From contig JAEZPN010000011.1 in NCBI GenBank assembly GCA_023413645.1, positions 1 through 26,815 of the forward strand: a DNA stretch of 26,815 bases. The letters are read 5' to 3'. This DNA is from Bacteroidota bacterium (GTDB taxonomy: Bacteria > Bacteroidota > Bacteroidia > Bacteroidales > Rikenellaceae). The translations under genes and the position numbers were made by a program. This document shows, one piece after another, positions 8,342-15,803 of the stretch; position 1 is the first letter of the stretch; each line of letters starts with the position of its first letter. The notes beneath the pieces are model-generated. The model did no database searches. It worked only from the letters and a program-made list of their open reading frames with translations, and was not told where the DNA came from.

Positions 8342-10480
8342 ATGAAAAAGAAAAACCTACTTATCATGGCTTTTGCGGCAATTGTGGGCATCATCGTCTA
8401 CATAGTGATTGTCGGTAAACCCGAGACCGAGAAGGCTGAATTTGCGCGTGGCAATGGCTTCGCCGTGGTACCCATGACCATCAAGACTGGTACTACACAC
8501 CACTACCTCACAGACTACTACCCCCAGTGGGAGGGTGCCGATGAGGTTACAACAGCTGACGAGCGTCTCACACTCACAGCTACAGCTGAGAACTGGACAG
8601 AGTTCGACGTAACAACCGAGTCAGACGTTATTGTCTCAACAATCGAGGTTGTACACGACGACGCACCCCTCTCTATCGTAGTGTTGGGTGGCGTACGCGA
8701 CACTGCAGGTAGCTACATGTCATCAATCGGTGCTGAGGAGGGTGTTATCGCTATCGAGACTACACTCCCCATAGTTGAGGCTATCGCATTGTGGCAGAAC
8801 GAGCGCATCGAGGAGATCACATTCGATGGTCACACAATCAACGTTACTATCCCCGAGGCAGCAATCGACTATGAGCGCTCTGTAATCCGCGTATTCGCAG
8901 CATCTGAGAGCGGCCGCTTCAACGACGTGCTCCTACCTTTGGAGTATGGCGAGGTTGTAACAGATGCTGAGCAGTTGCAGCGCACAGACCACCAGGCACA
9001 GATCCTCTACTCGTTGATGATCGACCGCTTCAACAACGGCAACAAGGCCAACGACTGGAAGATCAACTCGCCCGAGGTATTGGATAAGGTTGACTACCAG
9101 GGTGGTGACATCGCAGGTATCACAGCAAAGATTGAGGATGGTTTCTTCGCTGATCTCGGCATCACAACCATCTGGATTTCGCCTATCACACAGAACCCCT
9201 ACGACGCATGGGGTCAGAACGTAAATCCCGACACTAAGTTCTCGGGCTACCACGGCTACTGGCCTATCTACAGCACTGTTGTAGACAAGCGCTTCGGTAC
9301 TGATGAGGAGCTTCGCACAATGCTTTCAACAGCACACAACGACGAGATGAACGTCATCCTCGACTACGTGGCTAACCACCTCCACATCAACTCACCCGTA
9401 CTTCAGGAGCACCCCGATTGGACTACTGAGTTGTACCTCCCCGATGGTCGCAAGAACATCGGTCTGTGGGATGGCGAGACACGTCTCACAACATGGTTTG
9501 ATGAGCACATCCCCACTCTCGACCTCGAGCGCGAGGAGGTATGCGACCCCATGACAGACTCTGCATTGCACTGGTTGCGTAACTTCGACTTCGACGGCTA
9601 CCGCCACGATGCTTGTAAGCACATTCCTTTGAACTACTGGCGTATGCTCACTCACAAGATGAAGAGCGAGATGCCCAACCGTAATGTGTGGATGATTGGC
9701 GAGACATATGGCGACACTGAGCTTATCGGCTCATACGTTAAGAGCGGTATGATCGACTCACAGTTCGACTTCAACCTCTACCACAACTCTCGCGACGTTA
9801 TCGCAGATCCCAACCAGTCTATGAAGCTTATCGCAGCGACTGTCGAGGAGTCTGAGCGTGCATACGGCTCACACCACACAATGGGTAATATCACAGGTAA
9901 CCACGACAAGCCTCGCTTCATCTCTTTGGCAGGTGGCGACATGGCTTTGGGCTGGTATGACGATAAGGCTGAGGGCTGGCACCGCGATGTTAAGGTAGGT
10001 GACATGGATAAGGGTCACGCAGGCTTGCAGCTTTTGAAGGCTATCATCGCTACTGTTCCCGGTGTACCTTGTATCTACCAGGGTGACGAGTATGGTGTTC
10101 CTGGTGCTAACGACCCCGACAACCGCGACATGATGACCTTCCAGTGTGAGAACGACTACCAGGTACGCGAGTTCGAGCAGACTAAGGCGTTGCTCCACGC
10201 ACGTCGCGAGTCTATGCCTTTGAACTATGGTGACTTGCGCACACTCTACGTTGACGACCAGGCATGGGTATTCGTGCGCCACTACATGGGCGACTGGACT
10301 ATCGTAGCACTCAACGTACGCACAGATGCAAAGACTATCGAGGTTCAGCTCCCATCATTTGCTAAGTGTGGCGAGATAAAGACTGCCGTAGCTACTGAGG
10401 GTGCTGCAGTTAAGTGCCTCGGCGACGGTAAGCTCGAGGTTACACTCCCTGCATATGGTTATATCATTGCAAACAAATAA
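8342..10480 (+). CDS. GH13 alpha-amylase-type enzyme with N-terminal membrane anchor and N-terminal extension
   Basis: This 712-residue glycoside hydrolase family 13 enzyme should act on alpha-1,4-glucans or maltooligosaccharides. Residues about 5-25 are a hydrophobic segment without a cysteine, so it is a signal anchor or ordinary signal peptide rather than a lipobox. Residues about 30-215 form a beta-rich extension that I do not recognise. The catalytic barrel starts near 'ILYSLMIDRF'. It contains 'VILDYVANH' (region I), 'FDGYRHDA' with the nucleophile Asp423, 'MIGETYGD' with the acid/base Glu454 and 'ITGNHDKPR' with Asp522, so it appears catalytically complete. A C-terminal beta domain ends at 'LPAYGYIIANK'. 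It lies 33 bases after the GH53 gene and 17 bases before the next GH13. It sits about where SusG is expected, but SusG is a surface lipoprotein and this is not. Confidence 0.9.
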   Translation: MKKKNLLIMAFAAIVGIIVYIVIVGKPETEKAEFARGNGFAVVPMTIKTGTTHHYLTDYYPQWEGADEVTTADERLTLTATAENWTEFDVTTESDVIVSTIEVVHDDAPLSIVVLGGVRDTAGSYMSSIGAEEGVIAIETTLPIVEAIALWQNERIEEITFDGHTINVTIPEAAIDYERSVIRVFAASESGRFNDVLLPLEYGEVVTDAEQLQRTDHQAQILYSLMIDRFNNGNKANDWKINSPEVLDKVDYQGGDIAGITAKIEDGFFADLGITTIWISPITQNPYDAWGQNVNPDTKFSGYHGYWPIYSTVVDKRFGTDEELRTMLSTAHNDEMNVILDYVANHLHINSPVLQEHPDWTTELYLPDGRKNIGLWDGETRLTTWFDEHIPTLDLEREEVCDPMTDSALHWLRNFDFDGYRHDACKHIPLNYWRMLTHKMKSEMPNRNVWMIGETYGDTELIGSYVKSGMIDSQFDFNLYHNSRDVIADPNQSMKLIAATVEESERAYGSHHTMGNITGNHDKPRFISLAGGDMALGWYDDKAEGWHRDVKVGDMDKGHAGLQLLKAIIATVPGVPCIYQGDEYGVPGANDPDNRDMMTFQCENDYQVREFEQTKALLHARRESMPLNYGDLRTLYVDDQAWVFVRHYMGDWTIVALNVRTDAKTIEVQLPSFAKCGEIKTAVATEGAAVKCLGDGKLEVTLPAYGYIIANK

Positions 10481-10497
10481 ATTTAACATATAGGACT

Positions 10498-11901
10498 ATG
10501 AAGAAGCTATTTGCACTTGTTGCACTTGTTGCAACATTGGTAGGTTGTGCTACCACACAGAAGCAGGAGACTGCATCACACGAGTTTGACAAGTTTAACT
10601 CAGTAGTTTACGAGCTCAACATCCGTCAGGCAACTGAGGAGGGTACATTCGCTGCTGCTGAGGCATACTTGCCCGAGTTGAAGGAGATGGGCGTTGACAT
10701 CGTATGGCTTATGCCTATCAGCCCTATCGGCGTTGATGGCCGTAAGGGTACTCTCGGCTCATACTACTCAATCATCGACTACAAGGAGGTCAACCCCGAG
10801 TTCGGTACTATGGAGGACTTCGACCACTTCCTCGCAACAGCTCACGACCTAGGTCTTAAGGTTATCATCGACTGGGTTGCTAACCACACATCACGCGATG
10901 CTGACTGGTGGAAAGAGGGCAAGAAGGATTGGTACGTTATGGACGAGAAGACAGGTCTTCCTATCGTAGAGTACGACTGGACAGATATTGCAAAGCTCAA
11001 CTACAACAATGCTGAGGTACGTGTAGCTATGATTGATGCTCTCAAGTTCTGGATTGAGAAGGGTGTTGACGGCTACCGTTGCGACGTTGCTATGAACGTT
11101 CCTGGCGACTTCTGGGCAGAGGCATGGAAGCAGGTTCGCGAGATTAACCCCGACGTATATCTCTTGGCAGAGGGTGAGGAGCAGTGGTTGCACGAGGCAG
11201 GTTTCGAGGCAACTTACGCTTGGGAGCTCCACCACATCTTCAACGCTATGGCTAAGGGCGGCAGCGAGACTAAGAACGTAGCAGGTGATGGTACTATCAA
11301 GACTGACGCTAAGACAGTTGCAGATTTGAAGGAGTACCTCGCACGCGACGACGAGAAGTATCCCGCACCCGCAATGCGCCTTATGTTTACATCTAACCAC
11401 GACGAGAACTCATGGGCAGGTACAGAGTTCGAGCGCATGGGCGATGCACACAAGACATTCGCAGCACTCACATTCGTATTGCCTAAGGGCCAGCCACTTA
11501 TCTACACAGGTCAGGAGATTGGTCTTAACCGTCGCCTCGAGTTCTTCGAGAAGGACTCAGTAAAGGAGCTCGTTGATCTTGAGTATGGTAAGGAGTATCG
11601 CGAGTTCTACAAGGCACTCTGCGCATACCGTCACAACAACAAGGTTCTCGCTGCTGGTAACGACGTAGCACCTATTGTATATGTTGAGGGTGCTCCCGAG
11701 AATGTTCTTGCATTCACACGCGAGAAGGATGGCAACAAGGTATTGTGTATCTTCAACTTCTCGGCTGAGGCTGCAGAGCTTAAAATCACTGGCGCAGCAG
11801 CTGACAAGTACACATGTACTTGCTGCAACACAACTAAGGAGTTCAAGGCTGGCGACGTTGTAGAGCTCGAGCCTTGGGGCTTTATGCTTTTGTCAAAGTA
11901 A
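10498..11901 (+). CDS. GH13 alpha-amylase-family lipoprotein
   Basis: A 467-residue GH13 enzyme with lipobox LVGC (Cys17). The catalytic set is complete: 'VIIDWVANHTSRDADWW' (region I), 'VDGYRCDVAM' with nucleophile Asp196, 'LLAEGEEQW' with acid/base Glu225, and 'FTSNHDENSW' with Asp302. A short C-terminal beta domain ends at 'EPWGFMLLSK'. There is almost no N-terminal extension: the barrel begins at 'VVYELNIRQATEEGTF'. Residues after the lipid cysteine (CATTQKQET) lack the acidic cluster seen in the SusD and GH53 lipoproteins, so it may stay on the periplasmic face; that is a weak prediction. It starts 17 bases after the preceding GH13 stop, so the two are probably co-transcribed. The next gene is a close paralogue without a signal peptide. 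Exact substrate and product size cannot be read from the sequence. Confidence 0.92.
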   Translation: MKKLFALVALVATLVGCATTQKQETASHEFDKFNSVVYELNIRQATEEGTFAAAEAYLPELKEMGVDIVWLMPISPIGVDGRKGTLGSYYSIIDYKEVNPEFGTMEDFDHFLATAHDLGLKVIIDWVANHTSRDADWWKEGKKDWYVMDEKTGLPIVEYDWTDIAKLNYNNAEVRVAMIDALKFWIEKGVDGYRCDVAMNVPGDFWAEAWKQVREINPDVYLLAEGEEQWLHEAGFEATYAWELHHIFNAMAKGGSETKNVAGDGTIKTDAKTVADLKEYLARDDEKYPAPAMRLMFTSNHDENSWAGTEFERMGDAHKTFAALTFVLPKGQPLIYTGQEIGLNRRLEFFEKDSVKELVDLEYGKEYREFYKALCAYRHNNKVLAAGNDVAPIVYVEGAPENVLAFTREKDGNKVLCIFNFSAEAAELKITGAAADKYTCTCCNTTKEFKAGDVVELEPWGFMLLSK

Positions 11902-11913
11902 TAACTAACTAAT

Positions 11914-11958
11914 GGGGTACGCCGCTCACTTCGGGTGGCGTACTCCGTCTATATTTTA
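11914..11958 (+). terminator. Hairpin with short T-rich tail between paralogous GH13 genes
   Basis: GGGGTACGCC (11914-11923) pairs with GGCGTACTCC (11937-11946), ten pairs including one G-T, with a 13-base loop containing TTCGG. The tail GTCTATATTTTA follows. The next GH13 starts at 11965, right after the tail. This resembles an intrinsic terminator or attenuator that would reduce expression of the downstream enzyme genes. Confidence 0.6.
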
Positions 11959-11964
11959 GGGTTA

Positions 11965-13254
11965 ATGACATACAAAAATCCTGAATGGAGCTATTCGGCA
12001 GTGCTCTACGAGCTCAACATCAGACAGCTTACCCCCGAGGGTACGTTTGCTGCGGCTATGGAGCGTCTGCCCTTCCTACGATCTATAGGCATCGACGCCA
12101 TCTGGCTTATGCCTATCTACCCTATCGGCATTGAGGGCCGCAAGGGCTCACTCGGCTCATACTACTCGATACGCGACTATAAGGGCATAAACGAGGAGTT
12201 CGGCACGGCAGAGGATTTCCGCAACTTCGTGTCTCGCGCCCACGCCCTCGGCATGAAGGTTCTCTTGGACTGGGTGGCAAACCACACAGCACGCGATGCA
12301 CGCTGGATTACGGAGCGCCCCGCCGATTGGTACGAGAGAGACGATAATGGCGTGGCTAAGGTGCCCTGGGACTGGACCGACACTGCGAAACTAAACTATG
12401 CCAACCACGATGTATGGCGCGGACATATCGACGCCATGCGCTACTGGGTTGAGGAGTTCAAGGTGGACGGCTTCCGCTGCGATATGGCGATGCTTGTGCC
12501 CATAGAGTTTTGGCAGGAGGCAGCACGCGAGTTACACACGATAAAGTCAGACATCTTCATGTTGGCCGAGGCCGAGGAGGATAACCTCTTCGACGATGCC
12601 TTCAACATGAGCTACCAGTGGAACATCCACCATATCATGTGCGACATCGCTAAGGGTGCGCGCCGTGTGTGGGATATGCGCAATGCTATACACTCGGAGC
12701 GCGCGAAGTATCCACGCGAGGCTATGCGCATGAGCTTCACATCGAACCACGACGAGAACTCATGGAGCGGTTCGGAGCAGACACGCTTCGGCAATGCCCT
12801 CGAGGTGATGACGGCTATGACCTTCCTCATGCCCTCGACAATGCCCCTCATCTACACAGGTCAGGAGGTGGGCTACGACCACTCGTTCGAGTTCTTCGAG
12901 CGCGATGCTATACCCACCGAGGTATACACCGAGAACCGCACAACGGAGTTATACCGTCGTTTGTGCGACCTCAAGCATAGCGAGGCGGCACTTGCTGCAG
13001 GCGAGCGCGGAGGCGAGATGATAGAGATTGAGAACAACGCCAAGGATTGTATGATGACCTTCGTACGCGAGGTGCGCGGCAGTCGTGTGGTGGCTATCAT
13101 GAATCTATCGCCATATACCATCCACGCCGATTTCAACACGGGTATCTATGCTGGAGTGTACCACAACGCCATAACTGGCGAGCGCACCGAGCTAAGTGAG
13201 CATGTAGATGAGTATATCGCACCATGGAACTACCGCATATTGGTAAAAAAGTAG
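11965..13254 (+). CDS. Cytosolic GH13 alpha-amylase-family enzyme, paralogue of the upstream lipoprotein
   Basis: A 429-residue GH13 enzyme with no signal peptide, so probably cytoplasmic. I chose the ATG at 11965 (MTYKNPEWSYSAVLYELNIR). The in-frame GTG at 11935 lies inside the hairpin of the intergenic region and would add an unlikely ten residues. Catalytic residues are complete: 'LLDWVANHTARDARW', 'VDGFRCDMAM' with Asp173, 'MLAEAEEDN' with Glu202, and 'FTSNHDENSW' with Asp263. It aligns along its whole length with the preceding lipoprotein (shared blocks YELNIRQ, IWLMPI, GSYYSI, LIYTGQE, EFFE), so the pair arose by duplication and differs mainly in the export signal. Codon use (CGC, GCC) is less biased than in SusC. 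Its likely role is cleavage of imported maltooligosaccharides, which is inference. Confidence 0.9.
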   Translation: MTYKNPEWSYSAVLYELNIRQLTPEGTFAAAMERLPFLRSIGIDAIWLMPIYPIGIEGRKGSLGSYYSIRDYKGINEEFGTAEDFRNFVSRAHALGMKVLLDWVANHTARDARWITERPADWYERDDNGVAKVPWDWTDTAKLNYANHDVWRGHIDAMRYWVEEFKVDGFRCDMAMLVPIEFWQEAARELHTIKSDIFMLAEAEEDNLFDDAFNMSYQWNIHHIMCDIAKGARRVWDMRNAIHSERAKYPREAMRMSFTSNHDENSWSGSEQTRFGNALEVMTAMTFLMPSTMPLIYTGQEVGYDHSFEFFERDAIPTEVYTENRTTELYRRLCDLKHSEAALAAGERGGEMIEIENNAKDCMMTFVREVRGSRVVAIMNLSPYTIHADFNTGIYAGVYHNAITGERTELSEHVDEYIAPWNYRILVKK

Positions 13255-13264
13255 TAATACGTCT

Positions 13265-15127
13265 ATGAAAAGAGTTATAACAGTTGTGATGCTTATGGCT
13301 ATGGTTACCACGGCCATGGCAGCAAAACCCAAGATTAATGTAAACCATGTCGAGCCACTATCATGGTGGGTAGGTATGGAGATGCCGTTGCAGATTATGG
13401 TCAACGGCGAGGCTATCGCGGAGTGTGACATAGAGATATTGCCCGCAGGTGCTGGCGTGGAGGTAGCGGCTGTTCACAAGGCCGAGAGTCCCAACTACAT
13501 CTTCGTGGATGTAGCAATTAGCAAGGAGGCAAAGGCTGGTGACTACACACTACGCTTCACAAACGGCAAGAGCAAACTCGATTATAAGTATACCATCGCC
13601 GAGCGCAGAGAGGGCTCACGCGAGCGTGAGAGCTTCACCACGGCCGACTTCGTATATCTTATCATGCCCGACCGCTTCGCTAACGGCAACCCCGCAAACG
13701 ACAGCACTGACGACACTACCGAGAAGGCTGACCGCACAAAGCCTGGCCGCCGTCATGGTGGCGACCTCGAGGGTATGATTGCACACCTCGACTACATCGC
13801 AGACCTCGGAGCAACAGCCATCTGGTCAACACCCCTACTTCTCGACAACGAGAATGGTGCATCGTACCACGGCTACTCATGCAGCGACTACTACCTTATC
13901 GACCCACGCTACGGCACAAACGAGCTCTTCAAAACATATGTCGAGGAGTGTCACAAGCGCGGTTTGAAGGTAATCATGGACATCGTGCCCAACCACAGCT
14001 CGACAACACACTGGTGGTACAACGACCAGCCCTTCGCAGACTGGACACACCAGTGGGATAAGTACACACAGTCGAACTGGACATTCTCAACCAACATGGA
14101 CTTCAACGCCTCAAAGGCTGACCTCTACCAGTTGGAGAGTGGCTGGTTTGACCGCACGATGGCGGATATGAACCTCGACTACCCCTACCTGCTCCGCTAC
14201 TTCCAGCAGTGGGCAATTTGGTGGATAGAGTACTCTAACCTCGATGGCTTCCGCGTGGATACATACCCCTACAACGAGAAGATGCCCATGAGCGAGTGGT
14301 GCAAGGCCGTTATGGCGGAGTATCCCAACTTCAACATCGTAGGCGAGGTGTGGACATCATCTATTCCTCAGCTTGCATATTGGCAGGGCGACAACTACAA
14401 CAAGGATGGCTTCAACTCACACCTCAAGTCTATCATGGACTTCCCTCTCCACGACGCTATTCGCGCCGCAATGACCGAGAGTGGCAACGGTGGCTGGGGT
14501 CAGGGCATGACACGTGTCTACGACGTTGTATCGCACGACTTTGTCTATCACGACCTCTCGAATATGATGATCATGGCGGCAAACCACGACACTGACCGTA
14601 TTGGTGATGTTTGCGAGGGCGATGCACGCAAGATGAAGATCGTGGCTACGCTGCTCTGCACAATGCGCGGTATGCCCCAGATTTTGTACGGCGACGAGCT
14701 TATGTTCCGCTCTACAGACCGCTCTAAGGGCCACCCAACACTTCGTATCGACTTCCCCGGTGGCTGGGAGGGTGACGCTGTAAACCTCTTCAACCGCGAG
14801 GAGCACACTGGCGCTGAGAAGGAGGTATTCGACCACACACACGCCCTTATGAACTGGCGTAAGTCGAAGGAGGTAATCCACACAGGTAAGACCCTCCACT
14901 TCATCGACCGCGACAACACCTACGCCTTCTTCCGCTATAACGACAAGGAGGTGGTGTTCGTCTATGTGAACAACTCTAATGAGACTCACACAGTGCCCTG
15001 GGCACGCTATGCTGAGATCTCGGAGGGTCTCACAGAGGGTTATGACGTACTCACTGGCCAGAGCGTAAAGATGGATAACCTTAAGGTTGCACCCATGACA
15101 TCTATCGTTGTGGAGTTCACACGATAG
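13265..15127 (+). CDS. susA: SusA-like periplasmic neopullulanase / cyclomaltodextrinase (GH13)
   Basis: A 620-residue GH13 enzyme, close in length to Bacteroides SusA. A signal peptide is cleaved near 'TTAMAA' (residue about 20), giving a periplasmic protein. Residues about 22-115 form the cyclomaltodextrinase N-terminal beta domain, with the family's 'VEPLSWWVGM'. The barrel starts at 'DFVYLIMPDRFANGNPANDS'. Catalytic residues are present: 'VIMDIVPNHSS', 'LDGFRVDTYPY' with Asp332, 'FNIVGEVWTS' with Glu361, and 'MAANHDTDRIGD' with Asp442. A C-terminal beta domain follows, with 'TYAFFRYNDKEVVFVYVNNS'. Known SusA enzymes break imported maltooligosaccharides into glucose and maltose. The gene starts 10 bases after the cytosolic GH13 and is the last in the locus; a strong terminator follows 23 bases after its stop. 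Confidence 0.92.
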   Translation: MKRVITVVMLMAMVTTAMAAKPKINVNHVEPLSWWVGMEMPLQIMVNGEAIAECDIEILPAGAGVEVAAVHKAESPNYIFVDVAISKEAKAGDYTLRFTNGKSKLDYKYTIAERREGSRERESFTTADFVYLIMPDRFANGNPANDSTDDTTEKADRTKPGRRHGGDLEGMIAHLDYIADLGATAIWSTPLLLDNENGASYHGYSCSDYYLIDPRYGTNELFKTYVEECHKRGLKVIMDIVPNHSSTTHWWYNDQPFADWTHQWDKYTQSNWTFSTNMDFNASKADLYQLESGWFDRTMADMNLDYPYLLRYFQQWAIWWIEYSNLDGFRVDTYPYNEKMPMSEWCKAVMAEYPNFNIVGEVWTSSIPQLAYWQGDNYNKDGFNSHLKSIMDFPLHDAIRAAMTESGNGGWGQGMTRVYDVVSHDFVYHDLSNMMIMAANHDTDRIGDVCEGDARKMKIVATLLCTMRGMPQILYGDELMFRSTDRSKGHPTLRIDFPGGWEGDAVNLFNREEHTGAEKEVFDHTHALMNWRKSKEVIHTGKTLHFIDRDNTYAFFRYNDKEVVFVYVNNSNETHTVPWARYAEISEGLTEGYDVLTGQSVKMDNLKVAPMTSIVVEFTR

Positions 15128-15150
15128 TGTATCATACATCGCACAAAATG

Positions 15151-15190
15151 GAGGGTTGGTAGAAATATTACCAACCCTTCTTTTTATTTT
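15151..15190 (+). terminator. Strong intrinsic terminator of the glucan locus
   Basis: AGGGTTGGTA (15152-15161) pairs perfectly with TACCAACCCT (15169-15178) around a 7-base loop. TCTTTTTATTTT follows immediately. It lies just downstream of the SusA-like stop, and its T-rich tail runs into the promoter region of the next gene. Confidence 0.92.
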
Positions 15191-15203
15191 GGAAAATTTT
15201 GCT

Positions 15204-15211
15204 TAATTTTG
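15204..15211 (+). promoter_or_regulatory. Bacteroidetes -7 box upstream of the coiled-coil gene
   Basis: TAATTTTG matches the TAnnTTTG consensus. At the expected 19-base spacing the -33 position reads TTTT (15181-15184) instead of TTTG and overlaps the terminator tail. A transcript would start near 15218, giving a leader of about 30 bases. Confidence 0.5.
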
Positions 15212-15247
15212 TAGGAGAGAAATTTTGAACCCAAAAGATATTAGGTT

Positions 15248-15712
15248 ATGAAGAGATTGCTATTGGCCATAGCACTTATGGCTGCCGTTGGCACGCTATC
15301 GGCACAGGAGCCCGGAAGAAAGACCCTAGCCGAGGCACAGATAGAATATGACCGCGCAGTAGCGGAGCAGAAGCTCGCATTAGACGAGGTACGCAACGAG
15401 GAGCGTCGCATCACTGATGTAGCGAAGGACCGCCTTGAGTACGCACGTAAGGAGTTGGACGAGATTAAGGAGCGCAATAAGTTCATCATCGAGGAGCAGA
15501 AGCGCAAGGTGAAGGAGTCGAAGCAACAGCTCTCGCAAGCTAACATCCGCTATAAGCAGGAGGCAGCACGCACAAAGCAAGAGATTGCCGCAGCAAAGGC
15601 TCGTACCAAATCGGTACAGGAGGAGCATAAGAGCGCAGTAGCAAAGGCAAAGGCCGAGATTGCTCGCATCAAGGCCGAGGAGGAGAGTGCAAAAATAAAG
15701 GATAAAAAATAA
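15248..15712 (+). CDS. Small secreted coiled-coil protein of unknown function
   Basis: A 154-residue protein with a clear signal peptide (MKRLLLAIALMAAVGTLSAQ, cleavage near residue 20). The mature part is almost entirely charged, rich in Lys, Glu, Arg and Ala with heptad-like spacing from about residue 27 to the end, and it ends in 'KIKDKK'. It has no catalytic motif, cysteine or membrane segment. It probably forms one long helix or coiled coil in the periplasm. I do not recognise the family. It stands alone between the glucan-locus terminator and a compositionally different gene, with its own candidate promoter, so the context gives no hint of function. Codon use fits the host, so it is likely a resident gene. 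Confidence 0.75.
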   Translation: MKRLLLAIALMAAVGTLSAQEPGRKTLAEAQIEYDRAVAEQKLALDEVRNEERRITDVAKDRLEYARKELDEIKERNKFIIEEQKRKVKESKQQLSQANIRYKQEAARTKQEIAAAKARTKSVQEEHKSAVAKAKAEIARIKAEEESAKIKDKK

Positions 15713-15717
15713 AAAAT

Positions 15718-15760
15718 AGGTTAAGAGTTCGGTATTACACCGACCATATCTTTTTAACCT
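15718..15760 (+). terminator. Possible weak terminator after the coiled-coil gene
   Basis: TCGGT (15729-15733) pairs with ACCGA (15739-15743), and TTTTT lies at 15751-15755. An outer pair AGGTTAA (15718-15724) with TTAACCT (15754-15760) brackets the element. The inner stem is only 5 bp and the T-run sits seven bases away, so this is tentative. Confidence 0.35.
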
Positions 15761-15803
15761 CTCAATGCTTCTCTCTCGCTATGCTTTTACATAATTATCA
15801 AGT

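Noticed and set aside
11935..11964. GTG start adding ten residues to the cytosolic GH13
   Set aside because: The GTG lies in the hairpin stem, and the added residues (MAYSVYILGL) are neither a convincing signal peptide nor part of the GH13 fold. ATG at 11965 fits better.
14417..15139. Long open frame (about 240 codons) on the minus strand opposite the SusA-like gene
   Set aside because: It is antisense to conserved GH13 sequence, has no recognisable motif, and arises from the GAG- and GAC-rich codon use of the real gene. The same applies to antisense frames at 3194-3787, 10891-11400 and 9869-10282.
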